A stretch of DNA of 64,000 bases from Amia ocellicauda (GCF_036373705.1 NC_089852.1:29914707-29978706); one strand, 5' to 3'. Shown: positions 29,201 to 42,893, numbered from the stretch's first letter. The notes: a model not told the origin generated them from the sequence alone. Translations and numbers: made by a program.

Positions 29201-32200
29201 CTCAAAGCGCACTGCTCAGGGTGCGCTCCTGCTCTGTGTCGTCATGTTGTACAGCGCAAACTTGACTCAATAATGTTATTATTCTTCAAAACTGAAATCA
29301 ACATCAACTAAAATGACTTCAGGCTTCAGCAGGGAAGGGAAGCAGACGAGCGCAGAGCAGCCCGGAAACTCACAGTGATCCCCGAACGCCTTGGTGGTGA
29401 ACACTTCCCGCAGCGTCACGAAGTTTGAGTGCTGGATCTTCTTCCACATGTCCACCAGCACCATGCACTTCGTGTTGACCAGCCGGAATCCTGCAGGCAC
29501 AGCCGGCAGTCAGACCAACACACACACACGGCCCTCCCGGTGACCCCACCCCAGTATGTCACAAAGAGCTGCCGTGGGACCAGCGCCCACAAAGACACCG
29601 CGCAGTCAATCTCACCGTGAATCCGGCGCAGGCAGTAGGGCAGGTCGTCTTTGCTGTTCACAGCTTTGTAACAGGATGTGATGTAACTGAAGTTGCTGGC
29701 CTTCTGCAGGCGGTTGGGCGGTGGCAGCGGCTCCAGGGGAAACAGGCTATGGTAGCTGTCCACCTCAGTGGGAACCCCTGAACAAAACAGAGGAAAGATG
29801 CAGAGTCCCATTATAGCTTTGTGACACAGGCCAGACTCGCTCTTGCTTTACCTCTCCATTAAACAATTTTCTGGAGACAGCGGTCACACTTGTGCCATGC
29901 TTTGTGGCACCAGAGCCGACCCGCTCACACATTATACATTACAGTACAGTTTAAAAACATTAGACAGTGGTTGCTGTAAATCTATAGTATGAAAGTCTTT
30001 TAAAATGAACCTGCAATCTGCAATCACAGCACCACTGCTAGTTTGTGAACAGCTCAACCAAGATGCAAACCTGTCAGGATAACCCTGGGGTTTTAACTAC
30101 CGATTGTTGGCAGTTTTATTACCTCCCAACACAGGCAGAGAAACTGTTCTGTCCTGACAGGCAAAGCAGACCAGCTGACAGACAGAGACAGTGTCTGCTT
30201 CCTGGGGATGTCTTTTTCCCCTACCACTCTCAGGTTCAGATGTGGACTGAAACAGAGAGCCACACACAAAACCACCTGGTAACCGACAGGCAGCAGCCAA
30301 ACCGATACTTACACACCTGTGTTAGTTTTCAATTGGGAAAGCAAACAGTAAGGCCACTATTTTTTTTTTTATTCTTTTATATCCACTGCTTTGAAAATGC
30401 AAATCATTGGCCAAATCTCAAATAAACTAAAACATACATCAGGACAGATATTTAACAAATGCTGAACATGTTTATTCAGCAGCCACAAGTCTCCATGTGG
30501 TTAAAACACTCTGTGGTTAAAACGCTCAGTCCCTGTCTGCTGCCGTCAACAGCCATCTCGCAGTGCTGCACTCAGAGCCACAACAGCTACGTGCAAAATG
30601 TCAGTTTACTGTATATCAAACTCATTCATCTGAATATGACACTGAACCTCAATGGAGAAACAGAACACACACTTACCAGGGTTTTCCGATTGGTCAATTT
30701 GTGCCATTGTAATTAAATGCCTGTTGATCAGTTCCTGTGTAATAACGAAACATTAGTTTAGATATCAAATCAAACTAAGCTAAAAAAAAACAAAAAAAAA
30801 AACACTTAAGCTGATGCACAGTGTGGCCAGAATCAAAGAAGGCTGCACTCTTAACTTGCACAGAGCGTTATGAACTTAACTGAGCATCCCTTCGGACATT
30901 AACTCAAACATCTCATTGGCTTGACCTACCTGCCGTTTGCTTTTCTAGATTAAATGAACTGAAGAGTTTTGTTTTGTTTCTCGTTTTGTTTTTGAGAGAA
31001 AGGCATGCAGTTACAGGCTAGTGAGACAAGGCCAGAACGGGTCCGAGTTATCAGTTTTTAACCAAGCGAGCATTTCCTGGACAGAGGGAGACCCCAGCGC
31101 TCACCTGTCTGAGCTCATCAGCCATGAAGAAGGCAGGGGCGTTGGCTTTCGGCTGCATGTACGCCACGTGGGGGGCCGTCGGGGGGTAAATGTGGTAGGT
31201 GGGAAAAACCTACAAGGAAAATGCATCATCAAAAAATTAAAATAAAATTCAAAGACTGCTGTCAGCACAGAACTAGTTCATTACACTACCATGCCATTGT
31301 GTTAAGAGGTGCAATGAGAAAATGCACAGAGAGGTAGTGTGGGGTGTTGTGTGTAAGTGAATGGTAGCAATTAGTAAAATATAATTTAAAGAAAATATGA
31401 AAAAACACTTAACACTTATTTATTTTATTCCCCTACTTCAGATATGCAGATTAATGAATTAACAAAGGCTATAATTGGGCTGTTACTCATAAAGGAAACT
31501 GCTGAGTGCAGAATAGTCATGTTATTTCTTCCCTGGCTTTCTGGTTTGCTCACATTTATACTTGTGTCACCAATCAAATATGATGTTAATTCAGAGTATT
31601 ACTTCAGAGAGAAAAATAGCAAACAGATGAATATTTTAGGGCTCCATAGAGATTAACACAAACAGTGCTTAGATACCAGGACTGCAAAATACAGTCTACA
31701 GACACACACAGACACACATTTGCAGAAGCAGGGTGAGGAAGCAGGCCTACCATTCCAGCCAGGGGTGCTGGGGTGGTGTCGGTGTAGAAGTAGGTGGTCC
31801 CTCCCACCGTCTCCTTCTGGATGATGTGAGCGGAGGACTGCGCGGCCGGGTCGGAGCCCGGGGCAGAGGCACTGGTCGGCACCATGTAGTTGGCAGGGTT
31901 GGGCGTGTGGCTGCGGCGCCGTGGGGCGGGGGACGTGTGGGGGGTAATCTTCGGCGAGTGCAGGGGAGATGACCCGGCGGAGAGAGACATTCCTAGAGGT
32001 GGAGCAAGGGTAAAATCCAGGACACTAGGTGAAGGGAAACAACGCAGATATGACAGCCTGGTGAGCAGGGGCAGTGCAGGGGCAGAATCACAGCTCTGCA
32101 AACACTGCCTCAATCCTTCTGCACAACTGTTTATCAGTTAGGGTAAGAACAGTACTCATCCCAGACTCAACACTTTGTTGCTTACAATATTGAAATGTTG

Positions 32201-35200
32201 CTGCTGATGCTTATAAAATGAAAAATTGTAAGCATTTCAAATCAATCAGTACTGAAAGCAGGAACACCACACACAGTACAGTTATTTCACGAGATCTATA
32301 TTTTATATTTACAGTAAAAACATAAAAACATGCATGTGTGTTAGTGTATGTAACAACTACTCACATATTCAGGGTAATGAACTGGATCAAGTGTGATAAA
32401 CACACAAACACTAAAACAAACATACTGTTTTGAGCGCAAGCCAATTCCTCAGCAAATACCACAATCCCGCAATTGGCTTTTCCTGTTCATTTCCCGTCAT
32501 TAGACTTCATTCAGTATTTCCTGAAGGTAATTTGTGCAAATCTACCCATTTTAAGAGCAAATGCTTATTACTGGCAGTGCCACAGAACCAAAGCCTAATT
32601 TATGTTCATCAGGCAATCCTACGAAGTGTGGCATATTCCATCGTGTGTTCTGATCGGAAGAATGCACATTTACAACGAAACAATCATATTAGCCTGAAAA
32701 AAATTAAAGAAAGTCTCTCATTTCCTCTTTTCACTTCCAAACAAAATCAGATTTCCTCTGTTCATTTCCTGTTTTCTGTAGCAGGATATCAGGTCTGGGG
32801 AGAGGTCTCTGCTATGGTGGTTTGAGTGGGAAAATGCCTCTTACGTTCCCCGTTTTCCCACTGCTGACACTATTTTGATTTAAAATTAGCACTCTCCACG
32901 TAATATCGGCTTGGGATTACTTCACGGTTCACCAGGGGCGATCGTGCCTTCTGTTGACCGCAGTGCTAGCCAGCATCTCGAGTCAGGACTGGGCAAGTTA
33001 AAGCTCCTCCTACTTTAAGGTCCGCCTCTTCACCCTCTGGAAGCAGACTCGGTTAAGAGCATCCCCAACACGTTTATTAAAGCGGTACCACTCCTTACCT
33101 GGCAAATATCTAAATACTTAACTCCAAATTTAGCTGATACTAAGTTCAGACAATTTCATCGTATTGCTCTGTGTAACAAATATTAAATTGCACAGTTGGT
33201 ATAAGGCAGAGAAAGACTTGCACACAGCGGTTTACACTGTGGCCAGTAAAGGATAGCAATTCAGAGATTATAGCAACTAGACACCCGTTATTCACTGCAC
33301 ACTTTGTGCATCTTCATGATGTCCCTTCTACTCACTTCTAGAAACCGCAGAAGGGGGAATGGATACAGCAATAAAGCAAATAATGAGGATTCCTCTGTTA
33401 CATGCAGCTTGTTTATATTGTACCTTAAAACAGGCATCTTGAGCAGGTAACTAAAATAAAAACTTCAATAATGTCAGACCTGAAATTAATCATATACACA
33501 CAGACAAAAGGTTTCACTTCTTTTGTTTTCTTTTCATAAAGGTCAAGTCAGAATAAAGACTGTTAGCAGAAGTTGAATTTTCTGTAAACATTCATCAAAA
33601 ATCCCAAAGTAACATGGTTTGAAAGTGCGTTATCAGTATTAGGAGTTTCACATCTGCATTCAGATAAAAAATCAAATGGACCTTGCCATCACAGCTCATT
33701 ACTGTAAAGCCATTCACATCACATCAGAAACCCCCCAGACAACAACAAACATTGGCCTTCCGTCCTACCAGCAGGGAACAGAAAATACCCGAGATACATC
33801 CAGACCCTTATACCCTATTTAAACTCCACACGTCTCAATGCAGGTGTGCTCGTGAGAAGGCACACAAGCTTGACATGTGAGCGATTCACATTTTACATAC
33901 AACAGAACCCAGAAGGTCTCGTACTGCCAGGCGAGGGGATTCTCTCACCTGGAGCCAGAGCGGCGGCCGTGGCATTGCCCAAGCTCTGATGGGAGAACAG
34001 GGCTGTGGAGAAGGCCGGCATGCTGGACTGGGACACGCTGGCCATTCGTGTGCTGGGGCCCCCCTTGGGAATGAATTCGCTGGCCGCTGGGTTGGGAGCC
34101 TGCCACATAGACAAGCAACTTAGTCCCTCGCTCTGATCCTATTGACACACACCGCAGGGCTCAGAGCACAGACACACACAATACAGCACAGCACAGAGCA
34201 CAGACTTCAAGCATCTGTCTACGAAGAGACAGGGATCTTTGTCTATTTATTATTATTTTTTTAGAAAATAAAGTACATGAAAGCAGGGCGTGACCACAAG
34301 AGTGGCAGCATGCAGGCTGGGGACAGACCCCTAAACATGAGCAGGACAAAACACTGTCAGTACAGCTCCTTACCCAGCCCAAGATGTTATTCACCCTGGG
34401 GTCTGGGGCATTACTTCCCCCCCTCAACATCCCCCAAATGCCTTTGAAATGTTTAATCTTTTCAGAAATTATAAATTAATGAAGATCTGCAGTGGGTTAG
34501 AATGGGGAACTGATCTTGACACAAATTCCACTGGGCTAGGATGGGATAAAACTGTCCTATATGGAAAGAGGCAGGTCTATCACAATGCATAGAGATACCC
34601 ACCTTTCTCCTCTGGGATATGCTCAGTGCAGCAAAGTCATTGAACAGAGCGGATGCAGGTGAATTTACTGGATCTGCAAATGAGATGAATGAAAACATTC
34701 ATACATTCAACCAAGTAAACTGCAGGGAGTGGGAACACGCATGTCAGCAACACGCCTGTGCACCCTGTATGAAGTGCACATCCCAGCACGATCCTTGAAA
34801 AGCCCTGAAAAATCTGGAGATTTAACAAAAAACACAAATCTCACACGTCAAGAAGCACAGGCTGCAAATCAATATATAAACCTCTCTTTAATATGGGATA
34901 GAGGTCCACAGGCACTGATAACTGTTCAATTCCTGCTGCAGCACACAGATTGGCCAGATGGCACATGCACCCAGTGTTGAACACGCTTGGCTGTTTTTCC
35001 ACAAACACAGGAGGGAACCAAGCGACTATTCTGTCATGACGTCGTAGTTATCACTGGCAAAGCCAACACATTTGTTACAGGCAATGTCTAAAGCACTAAA
35101 ACATTAATAACGGAATATTATTTACAAAACCAAAAGATGCCATGGTTAAGGTAGCTAGTCATTGATTCATCAATTATGAGAAGGGCCCTGTTTGGCACCT

Positions 35201-38200
35201 CTCTAGCACTGGTCTGGCGATTGCTTCGGTAGTGTCCGGTACCCGTTTTGCATGAATGCCAGGATTGACTTATTGCCTTGGTCTCATTTTCTACTGGAAA
35301 TTAAGTTTTGAAGCTAATTTTCAAACCATACATTCTGGATGCTGCTACTTTGATGTCTCATGTATGTACTGTACAAAAGGCAAACCACTCACCAAGTTGA
35401 GATTATTCACCCCCTTGTAAATATTTGATTGAATATTTTGGTCTCTTTGGTGCCACCACTCCCTCCATTTGGTTTCTCTCAACTTTAAATCATTCACTTC
35501 AATCTCAAACCAAAGGAACAACCACTATCTGTACACTGTGTGGTGGGGGAGCAGTGTGCCAAAGGCAGAGTCACAACATCATCGTATCAGAAGAAATACC
35601 CAGCTTACAGAGAATCAGTTATATTGAGGTGAAAGCAGAAGGTGAAGACAACATGATTGCAATGTTATGTTACACAGTCACAAGACTCAGAGAAAAATAC
35701 AGTATCCTCACAGGTAAAATGTGAAACTTGGTGGCTCTGTAGAACGTGTGGAAGACTTGGCTGCTTTAAGGATCTGTAACTTTTACATTTCTTCTTTTAT
35801 TGAAACACACATCAGCACAGCCACCTTAAAGAAACTCTTAAAGAAGCGGTCAACACAACAGAACAAACATTTTGTAAATGCAGTGTGTGGGTGTAAATAA
35901 GATGACTTTGTAAAGATAGCTTTTAAAATTGAAGGTGCAGAATCAAAAACAAGCTAAAGCACAGAAACCTGCCCAACTTCCCTCTCAGCCAGTGTCCAAG
36001 TCAAAGAAACCAGTACAATACATCTGATCATGACTAAGGGGGTGATATCGCTACACTTACTGCACAATTTTAAAAGTTCTTAAAGCAAAATGTACAACTG
36101 TGCAGAATAAAATTACAATCTACATTAAAACAGAAGACAGTTCACCACTAGCTATATTAGTGTGTGTGCGGTGAGAGGAACTAAACAGTACCAGAAACCA
36201 AACTCTGGTATAACCATGCTACTGGAAAACCAATGCACTGTAGCAAAACCGATAAAGGAATGACATTTTACCAGATCTCTAATGTCTGTCCACTAACTAT
36301 CACTGAAAATGTAAAAAAATATATATATATAAAAAGTGGACGGATTTTCCCCAGATTTAGTGATTTAATGTCCAGGGAAACTGGTCACATGACGGACATC
36401 TAAAAATAGAAAGGATTCAGTGCACTTCCGAATAACAATGTCATCTGAGGACAACCGCTGCTCTGGGCAGCTGTGCACCGGATACTCTCACTGATCCGTG
36501 GAAAAAGCTGGGGTGTCTGTTGCTGCAGGAGAGGCCACAGGGGCCCTGCTGCTACTGTCAGAGGACACTGAAAGCACGGGAGTGTGTGCAGAGCCGCCAA
36601 GCAGGATGCTGCCAGAGTTCAGCAAAGCAAGAGGAGCCGTGGGACTCAAACTGGTAACCCTCAACAGCTGGCCCTAAACAGGCAGGACTGAGCTCTCAGG
36701 ACAGGAGAGGGAAGCCACTGGGAAGGCCTGCGTCAGACGTCAAGCACAGGCCTCATCCCTGGACAGCACAACACAAAACTGCCCCACACGGCTACAGAAC
36801 ATACGACCGGAACACGGGCAGGGGTTCTAGAAGGAGACTGGAAGATCTACCAAGGGCCGGGTCAGAGCACAGCACAGGCCCGGGTTCTTGAACTGAAATA
36901 AATGCAAGTAAAGATGTGTACACAGAGCAAACTTATGTCCTATCCCTGGCAGCATCTGACCTGTTGTAAAGTTGTGGTTATGCAGGGGTGCAGAATACTT
37001 ACCGTGTGGGGAGTAACTCTTGGCACTGTCATTCAGCAAGCTGGGGGAGCTGCTGCTACTCGTCATCCTCTGGGAAAGGAGGAAGCAAAAATAAGACTCA
37101 AATGTCCATAGTGGAATCTCATAGGATTATTCTCCCTTACTTCTTGAATATTATATTTGCAATCAAGACATTTTCCTATGGGAGATCTGAGGTGAACAAG
37201 CTGCATTTTCACTTACAGCCTACAGATGTTCCCATGGCAGACTGTCCTAGACTGCAGCTCTGGCCATTGTTGGCCACCAAACACAAATGCAAAGTTTTTC
37301 TCCTACTTTCCACATTTGCTTCAGAACATCTGCTCTGCATTGTTTCCATGCCCCAGGTCACCTATCCCAACACCCAATCAAACAGGGATTATGCAACAGC
37401 ATAGGTGATTTCCAGATAGATGCTGCATGCAATGGTCCCAGCTGCAAACCACAAAGCACAGCCAGAAGAGTCTGGGTTCACACATCAGTCCCTGATCAGC
37501 CATTTATATGGAATAAAGCAACCACAAGTTCCCTAGGGACTTTTATTTCAAATCACAACCAAATTAAAATCATTTACCTGCATCATGGAATATTTTGGCT
37601 CTGCAGGACTTCCAAAACCATTCACTCCTATGAAGCTGCTGCTAAAATACGAATTTGTCAGACTGGCATCTGCTAAAGGACCTCCATCTATTCCAGGAAC
37701 TGCAGAGAAACAATGAAAGTGGTTACCACTTGGACCTGTACATGAAAACACCAGTACTGTGAAGAGCAGTCGCAGCAGCTGGAGTGTATGCATTAAAAAG
37801 ACTCCTACCACATTAATACCTAATTGTTTTATTGTTTATTTCTTCAAGTGTGTTGGGGTTCTGATTATCATTTAATTGAACATTTATATACAGGATCAAA
37901 ATGTTGTGTATCATTTTAATCATGCTTTTAAAATAAGGTTCGCAGGTGGACATTAGACGCTGGCTTTGCAAACTAAACCAGCAGCCCTGACCAGTCTCCT
38001 GCAGTGAGCACATGTTCCAGCTGCACTATGCAACAGTGCTGTTCTACAATAAATGTTACTACACAATACATCGTGTGTGTGTATTGAAAAGTCTGTGCTA
38101 GACAAGCATTGTGCAAAACCTGCACAAAAACAGCTGCTGACAGGTGAGTCATGTGGGAGCTGTGCATGAAAACAACATTGCCGCACCGATGTTTTCAGCT

Positions 38201-39522
38201 CCCCTTCACTGTACCCCTGAAGTTTCTCGTAGTTTGAATCCGCATTGTAATTTTAGCTCTTGCCTTGTTTCACTGGGCGATTGCAATCTACTGAAACACC
38301 ACGAACAAAAACATGTATTAAAAAAAAGACAAATAGTCGGAAACCAATGAAAATATTTGTCCATTTACAAAAAACATATGCTGTCATCCAAATCGCAATT
38401 AATGTTTAATCTATTTATTTGGTAATCGCAATGAGAGCCTTTATTATTGCTTTTCTTCTCTGGCGTATGTGGCTCTGAAGCTTGTTGTTCCGTCAAAGCA
38501 CTTCCTGCCCGGCAGCCAATCAGGGCGCCGGTCGAGACAGACGTAAACAACCCACACCTTTTGTGTCCGAACCGAACATGCCCAGAGTGGAGGCGGGCGG
38601 GCGGGCGGGCGCTGCGCACACAGCCCGGCTCGCACGGCCGCGGGCACCTGCTCACTAAATACGGCCAAAGTCTTGTTACCAGTAGCCTACCCAGAGAAAA
38701 CCACACACGACTTGTATAATTAAATACTGCCATTAAACCAGTCGTATTGTTGTTTTCAATATAGATTTAAAAATATGAGTGGTGCAATAAACACAAAACA
38801 ATAAAACCCGATTCTTACTCGATACTGACTGTTTTGAGATAGACGTTAGTGCAAACTTACATCGACACTGCTCTCTCCTTTAAAACCGCGCTAATAGGGG
38901 GAAGGGAAAAAACATCCATTGTCGATGCTAAACCCGCAAGCCTGTGCGTTTTGGGTCCTTTCTAAAAGATACGTTTAAATATTGTATTATTTTATACATA
39001 ATAAACGTTACTGGCAGTCTCTACTCTCTGCAAGATATGAGAGGCCTGCTCTAAAGCCCCGGACTCGATTTGGAAAGCGCACACTACAGGCCCGGGAAAC
39101 CAAATGCTAGAGTTAGGCTAGACAGGGGCGACCGAGTTAGGCCTCTGTCTATCAACGCGGAGCTGTAATAATAAACAGGAAGGCTCACTGGCTAGCAGCT
39201 GCCCCTCCAGACCCGTGCTTGCAGGGCCCAGGGGCTCGTTCTTCTTGGAGCCCCCGGCTCCCCCGCCGCCTGGCCCGGCCGCGGCTGCTCCTCCGAGGGG
39301 GTATCCTGCCGCTGCCCCCGCGGCCATGGAGAGAGGTACGGGGCTGCCTCCGCCGCCGTGCAGCGCCAGGCCGCCCATGGACGGATCCTCATGCAGGAAC
39401 TGACACTCGTCTCCATAGAAGCAGGTCTTGTCCTTGGCGTAATATCGGCAGAACTTCACCTTCACGCCGGGAATCCCGGCCCCTGCGAGCGGAGCAGCTG
39501 AAGCTGGAAGCCCGCTATTCAT
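23236..39522 (-). CDS. pan3: PAN3, pseudokinase subunit of the PAN2-PAN3 poly(A) deadenylase
   Basis: PAN3 recruits the PAN2 nuclease to mRNA poly(A) tails in the cytoplasm through poly(A)-binding protein. The 18 coding exons in transcript order are 39189-39522, 37578-37699, 37003-37069, 34603-34673, 33949-34099, 31751-31992, 31105-31209, 30677-30734, 29616-29777, 29374-29490, 29021-29122, 27439-27604, 26310-26397, 26050-26189, 25581-25710, 24849-24913, 24422-24560 and 23236-23376. They sum to 2400 bp (799 residues plus TAG) with every phase matching. Residues 25-44 form a CCCH zinc finger (Cys25, Cys34, Cys40, His44). A PAM2-like motif ([12 protein letters not shown]) follows near residues 161-172. 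The pseudokinase lacks HRD and DFG motifs. The end, [12 protein letters not shown], matches human PAN3. The 54-residue alternative exon of the longest human isoform was not found. The start ATG follows a CpG-rich leader. Confidence 0.96.
23474..24338 (+). mobile_element. Degenerate short Tc1/mariner-like element
   Basis: Ends are inverted copies of cagacgggtgacaaattaaa (23474 and, reversed, ending 24338), each flanked by TA. Inside are decayed transposase pieces on the plus strand: a WSDES-like region near 23725, [18 protein letters not shown] (23840-23890) and [18 protein letters not shown] (about 24091-24145). Many frame breaks are present and the N-terminal part is missing. It lies in the last pan3 intron, antisense to pan3. 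Confidence 0.9.
31993..33948 (-). other. pan3 intron
   Basis: A 2-kb intron with no recognisable repeat family, exon or RNA gene. CACCAGGGGCG at about 32930 is a partial CTCF-like sequence and not convincing alone. Confidence 0.5.
34674..37002 (-). other. pan3 intron
   Basis: A 2.3-kb intron. An open frame at 35425-35724 has no recognisable domain. No transposon with clear ends is seen. Confidence 0.5.
37700..39188 (-). other. pan3 intron 1
   Basis: The intron after the first coding exon. Its 5' part (about 38500-38650) is CpG-rich with four GGGC units near 38595, extending the promoter CpG island. The rest is AT-rich and featureless. Confidence 0.5.
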
Positions 39523-40010
39523 GGCAGCGCTGCTGCTGCCACCGCCACGGCCGCCGGAAGATACTCAAACATAGAGAGCAGCCCAGTGCAGTGTTTAAAA
39601 TATTTAAAGGGCGGCCCGGCAGTTAATGCGTGTAACAGGCCAAGCAAAGCAGTCCAATGAATCGGTGTGCGACTGAGCCCCACAGCCCCGCGTCCGTGCA
39701 GCTGAGCGGTGTGTCCGCAGCCTCGTCCCGCAGCGGAGAGCGAAGTTTCTCTCACTTCACTGTTGTGTTTTTCTCTTCTTCTCTTCCTCTGGAAGCATCT
39801 CGCTGAGCATGAGCAGAGCGCTGCATTGTGGGTAGATAAGCGACACAGCCGAACCGGCGCGCTGGAGCCGGCAGAGCCTGGCCGGCACTCTGTCCTGCGC
39901 GGAACCGGCCGCCGAGTCTGTGGCACCTGCGACCAGGGCTGCCCGCCAGCGCCGGGCCGTCGCTCCAGCCCATTGTCCTGGCAGCGCAACTCATACCTGG
40001 TTGTGATGGC
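39523..40010 (-). promoter_or_regulatory. pan3 promoter and 5' leader, CpG-rich
   Basis: The sequence upstream of the pan3 ATG on the minus strand is GC- and CpG-rich up to about 39990 and then turns sharply AT-rich. No TATA box is seen, which suits a housekeeping gene. The transcription start was not located. Confidence 0.55.
39818..39835 (-). promoter_or_regulatory. ZNF143/STAF-like site in the pan3 promoter
   Basis: The minus strand reads TACCCACAATGCAGCG, close to the ZNF143 consensus YWCCCAYAATGCAYYG. It lies about 300 bp upstream of the start codon, a usual place for this motif in CpG-island promoters. Confidence 0.5.
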
Positions 40011-40415
40011 GATTACAGATGCCATAGCAGACTCCCAAAAAGGCAATGTCCACAGACTGGTTGTAAACTGTAAAGCAGTATGTATGTGTACATTTGATAT
40101 GCGATGCGTTTTTAACTGCATATTCAGAAAAATGCAGTTAAAATACTTGTATTTTGCGTTTTGAAAGTAATCGTTTTATCATGATCTGTAGCTGTAGATT
40201 GTATTACACTTTTATAATGCTCTTATGTTTGTAAGTCTCCCTGGGTTAGGGCGTGTGCTAAGAAATAAACAATAATAATCATTGCTCATCTTATGTTTTC
40301 TTCTTTGGCTATTTTATTTATTTTATTAAGTAATAGAGGTTATACTATGCATATTCAAATTGCACTGTCTTGGATCTGACCTACTGCTGATTTAATTAGG
40401 TACAAACCCTATTTA

Positions 40416-40424
<9 letters not shown>

Positions 40425-40469
<45 letters not shown>
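40425..40469. repeat. (TG)n microsatellite
   Basis: A TG run preceded by a short TA run. Confidence 0.95.
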
Positions 40470-40470
<1 letters not shown>

Positions 40471-40696
40471 CGTTTACCTTATTTTAGATCATTTCAACTT
40501 ATAAAGGTCTGTTTATAATTATTTTATAATTATGTATGTATTCTTTAATTTTGCTTTATGTTTGTTGTCTATTTACCACTCTGTAAACATTTTTCCCAAA
40601 TTCCTAATTAAAATATGAATGGAATGGAATGGAATGGCTGTCATACATGTAGAGATGCTGATTTAAGAAGATTTTGCAGTGGTCGCTTAATTTATT

Positions 40697-40698
<2 letters not shown>

Positions 40699-40746
<48 letters not shown>
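40699..40746. repeat. (GA)n microsatellite
   Basis: A pure GA run of about 48 bp. Confidence 0.95.
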
Positions 40747-40748
<2 letters not shown>

Positions 40749-41044
40749 TATATCTATATAGCAAGTGTGGTGTGGAAAAGGGAAGCTGTAGATTGAAGCA
40801 AGTGGAAACATTTTGAGAAGGCCTTAGTGGGATGATGATATATCATGATAGGCTAATAAAGTATCACAATCCTTTACAATATTCCAGCTTAGTTGAGAGA
40901 AAGCAAAATAGAATCGGCTTGCAGCGTAACCAGATACAGTATGCATGTTCAATTGTTAACTCATGAAATACTATCATAGCTATGAATAAAATAACTACAA
41001 AATGCATAGGCAGTCTTATATAGCTCAGACTGATAGGCTAGATA

Positions 41045-41570
41045 ATTGGTTCTCAAACCTGGTCCTGGAAGTCCCCCTACTCTACAGATGTTTGTTACAA
41101 CCAAGCTCTCAATTACTTAATTGAACCCTTAATTGAATTAATATTTTCCTTACATTTTACTTTTTAAATTGTGTAACGGATGAAATGTATTGGTTCCTTA
41201 ATAACATCATAATTTATAAAATGTTATACTTAACTTCAAACCCCTGCTGTTTAAAGTAATGCTCTGATTTAGGAAATGATTAGTCCAATTAAGGGTTCAA
41301 CTAAGTCAGTGGTTTTCAAACCAGTCCTGGAGTACCCCCTGCCCTGCTGGTTTTTGTTCCAACTGAGGTCTTAATTGCTTAATTGAATCATTTATTGCCC
41401 TGACAAAGTAATATACCATTCAATTAAGTAATTAAGACCTAGGTTGGAACAAAAACCAGCAGGGCAGAGGGTACTCCAGGACCAGTTTGAAAACCCCTGA
41501 ACTAAGTAATTGAGAGCTCAGTTGGAACAAAAAGCAGCAGAACCTAGCCCAGGGGTGGTCAACCCTGATC
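41045..41570. mobile_element. Outer inverted-repeat MITE, split by the hAT MITE at 41307
   Basis: The left arm (ggttctcaaacctggtcctg through caattacttaattgaacc) is matched in inverted form after 41507 (taattgagagctcagttgga and onward). The two arms flank the insert at 41307-41499. The outer boundaries are approximate. Confidence 0.5.
41307..41499. mobile_element. hAT-like foldback MITE with 8-bp target duplication
   Basis: The 193-bp element begins cagtggttttcaaaccagtc and ends with the near-perfect inverse (ccagtttgaaaacccctg). Nearly its whole length folds back on itself. The 8-bp duplication aactaagt flanks it at 41299-41306 and 41500-41507. Non-coding. Confidence 0.85.
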
Positions 41571-41745
41571 ACAATCCTGCAGGTTTTATAGGTCTCTTTA
41601 AACCACCAATCACTTGAACACGGGGGCATTCTATCTCAGTAAAATCCACAATTGTCTCAATTAAACATTCAGTTGTCTGGATAAAGCAAAAAACTTGTAG
41701 GTCCATTGGTTCTGCAGGACCAGACTTAACCAGCCCCAGGCTTGA
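41552..41745. repeat. Third imperfect inverted-repeat element
   Basis: The left part (aggggtggtcaaccctgatc, then cctgcaggttttataggtc) has a loose inverse at about 41690-41745 (gtaggtccattggttctgca, then ccagccccaggcttgac). Probably a decayed MITE; the ends are uncertain. Confidence 0.4.
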
Positions 41746-42474
41746 CCAAATCAAAACTTTGACCCACTAATCACACAGTATAAATGTGTACCCTATGACA
41801 ATTCATTTATTGTTAGAAGCCACTTTATATTATTTATAAATCAAAATGTGATGCTGCTTGACACTTTCTCTGTTTTGTTAAGGTGTTGTGATCAATTAAA
41901 ATAGGGAGCCACCTCAACCAATCAGCTGCCAGGGCACCCTAATTGGCTGGAGACAGGTGTTTCACCTTATTGAGACAGAAGACCTTCATCACAACGATTC
42001 AAATTATTACTTAAGAACTTTATTGAAATAGATTGGTAAAATTTGAATAATCTTAATCAGTTATATTTGAGTTTGTTTTACAATTGTTAATGAAGAAAAT
42101 GCTCAATACATCAGACAACTCTACAAGAAACTTAACAGGATTCAAAAGTAAAATAGATACCATGATTAAAACAAAACAAATAAAATGGAGTAATGCCAGT
42201 TATCATTATAATTAGTACAATTTATGGTTAAGTTCATAGTCAGTCGGTGAAATGGCTTCAGATCAAGTTTAATTAAGCAACTAAAGTATATTATTCATGT
42301 TGTATTATATGGTATTATATAAGAATATGTTTTGTGTTAAAAATGTATTTTAAACTTGCTTTTTCTATTGATATGGTAATTTAGGTTACTTTTCTTATGA
42401 AAATATAACCATATATACCGTAGCCTATAACACACAAGCTCATATAGTTTTAAAATGTCCCTTTTTAGTCAAGA

Positions 42475-42478
<4 letters not shown>

Positions 42479-42515
<37 letters not shown>
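42479..42515. repeat. (TA)n microsatellite
   Basis: A pure AT run. Confidence 0.9.
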
Positions 42516-42516
<1 letters not shown>

Positions 42517-42800
42517 TGTAACTCTGGATTCCTAATCCATATTGATCCATAAACCAACCTCTTGGTTTTCCCTCTACAAGGGTTTTGTTCATGTTGCCTT
42601 CAGTGTTGCCTGGTCCTCTCCTTAATCTCCCCCATACAGGTCCTAAAAATCCCTTAAATCACATATTTCCCCCCCAAAACTCACAAACTGTTGTCCTGTG
42701 GGGGGAATGTTCCTGTCCTTTGAAGTGATTTATAATGAACCCTTTGGGTTTAATGCAATCAGGAAAAGTACTGCATGGGTTTTATTTAAAGCATATCTAT

Positions 42801-42819
42801 TATAATAATAATAATAATA

Positions 42820-42873
<54 letters not shown>

Positions 42874-42893
42874 AATAATAATAATAATAATAA
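42801..42893. repeat. Palindromic (AAT)n-(ATT)n-(AAT)n microsatellite
   Basis: AAT units switch to ATT units and back again, so the tract can fold into hairpins. Confidence 0.9.

Noticed and set aside
35425..35724. 99-codon open frame in a pan3 intron
   Set aside because: No known motif and no phase-compatible splice sites; probably chance, or decayed repeat.
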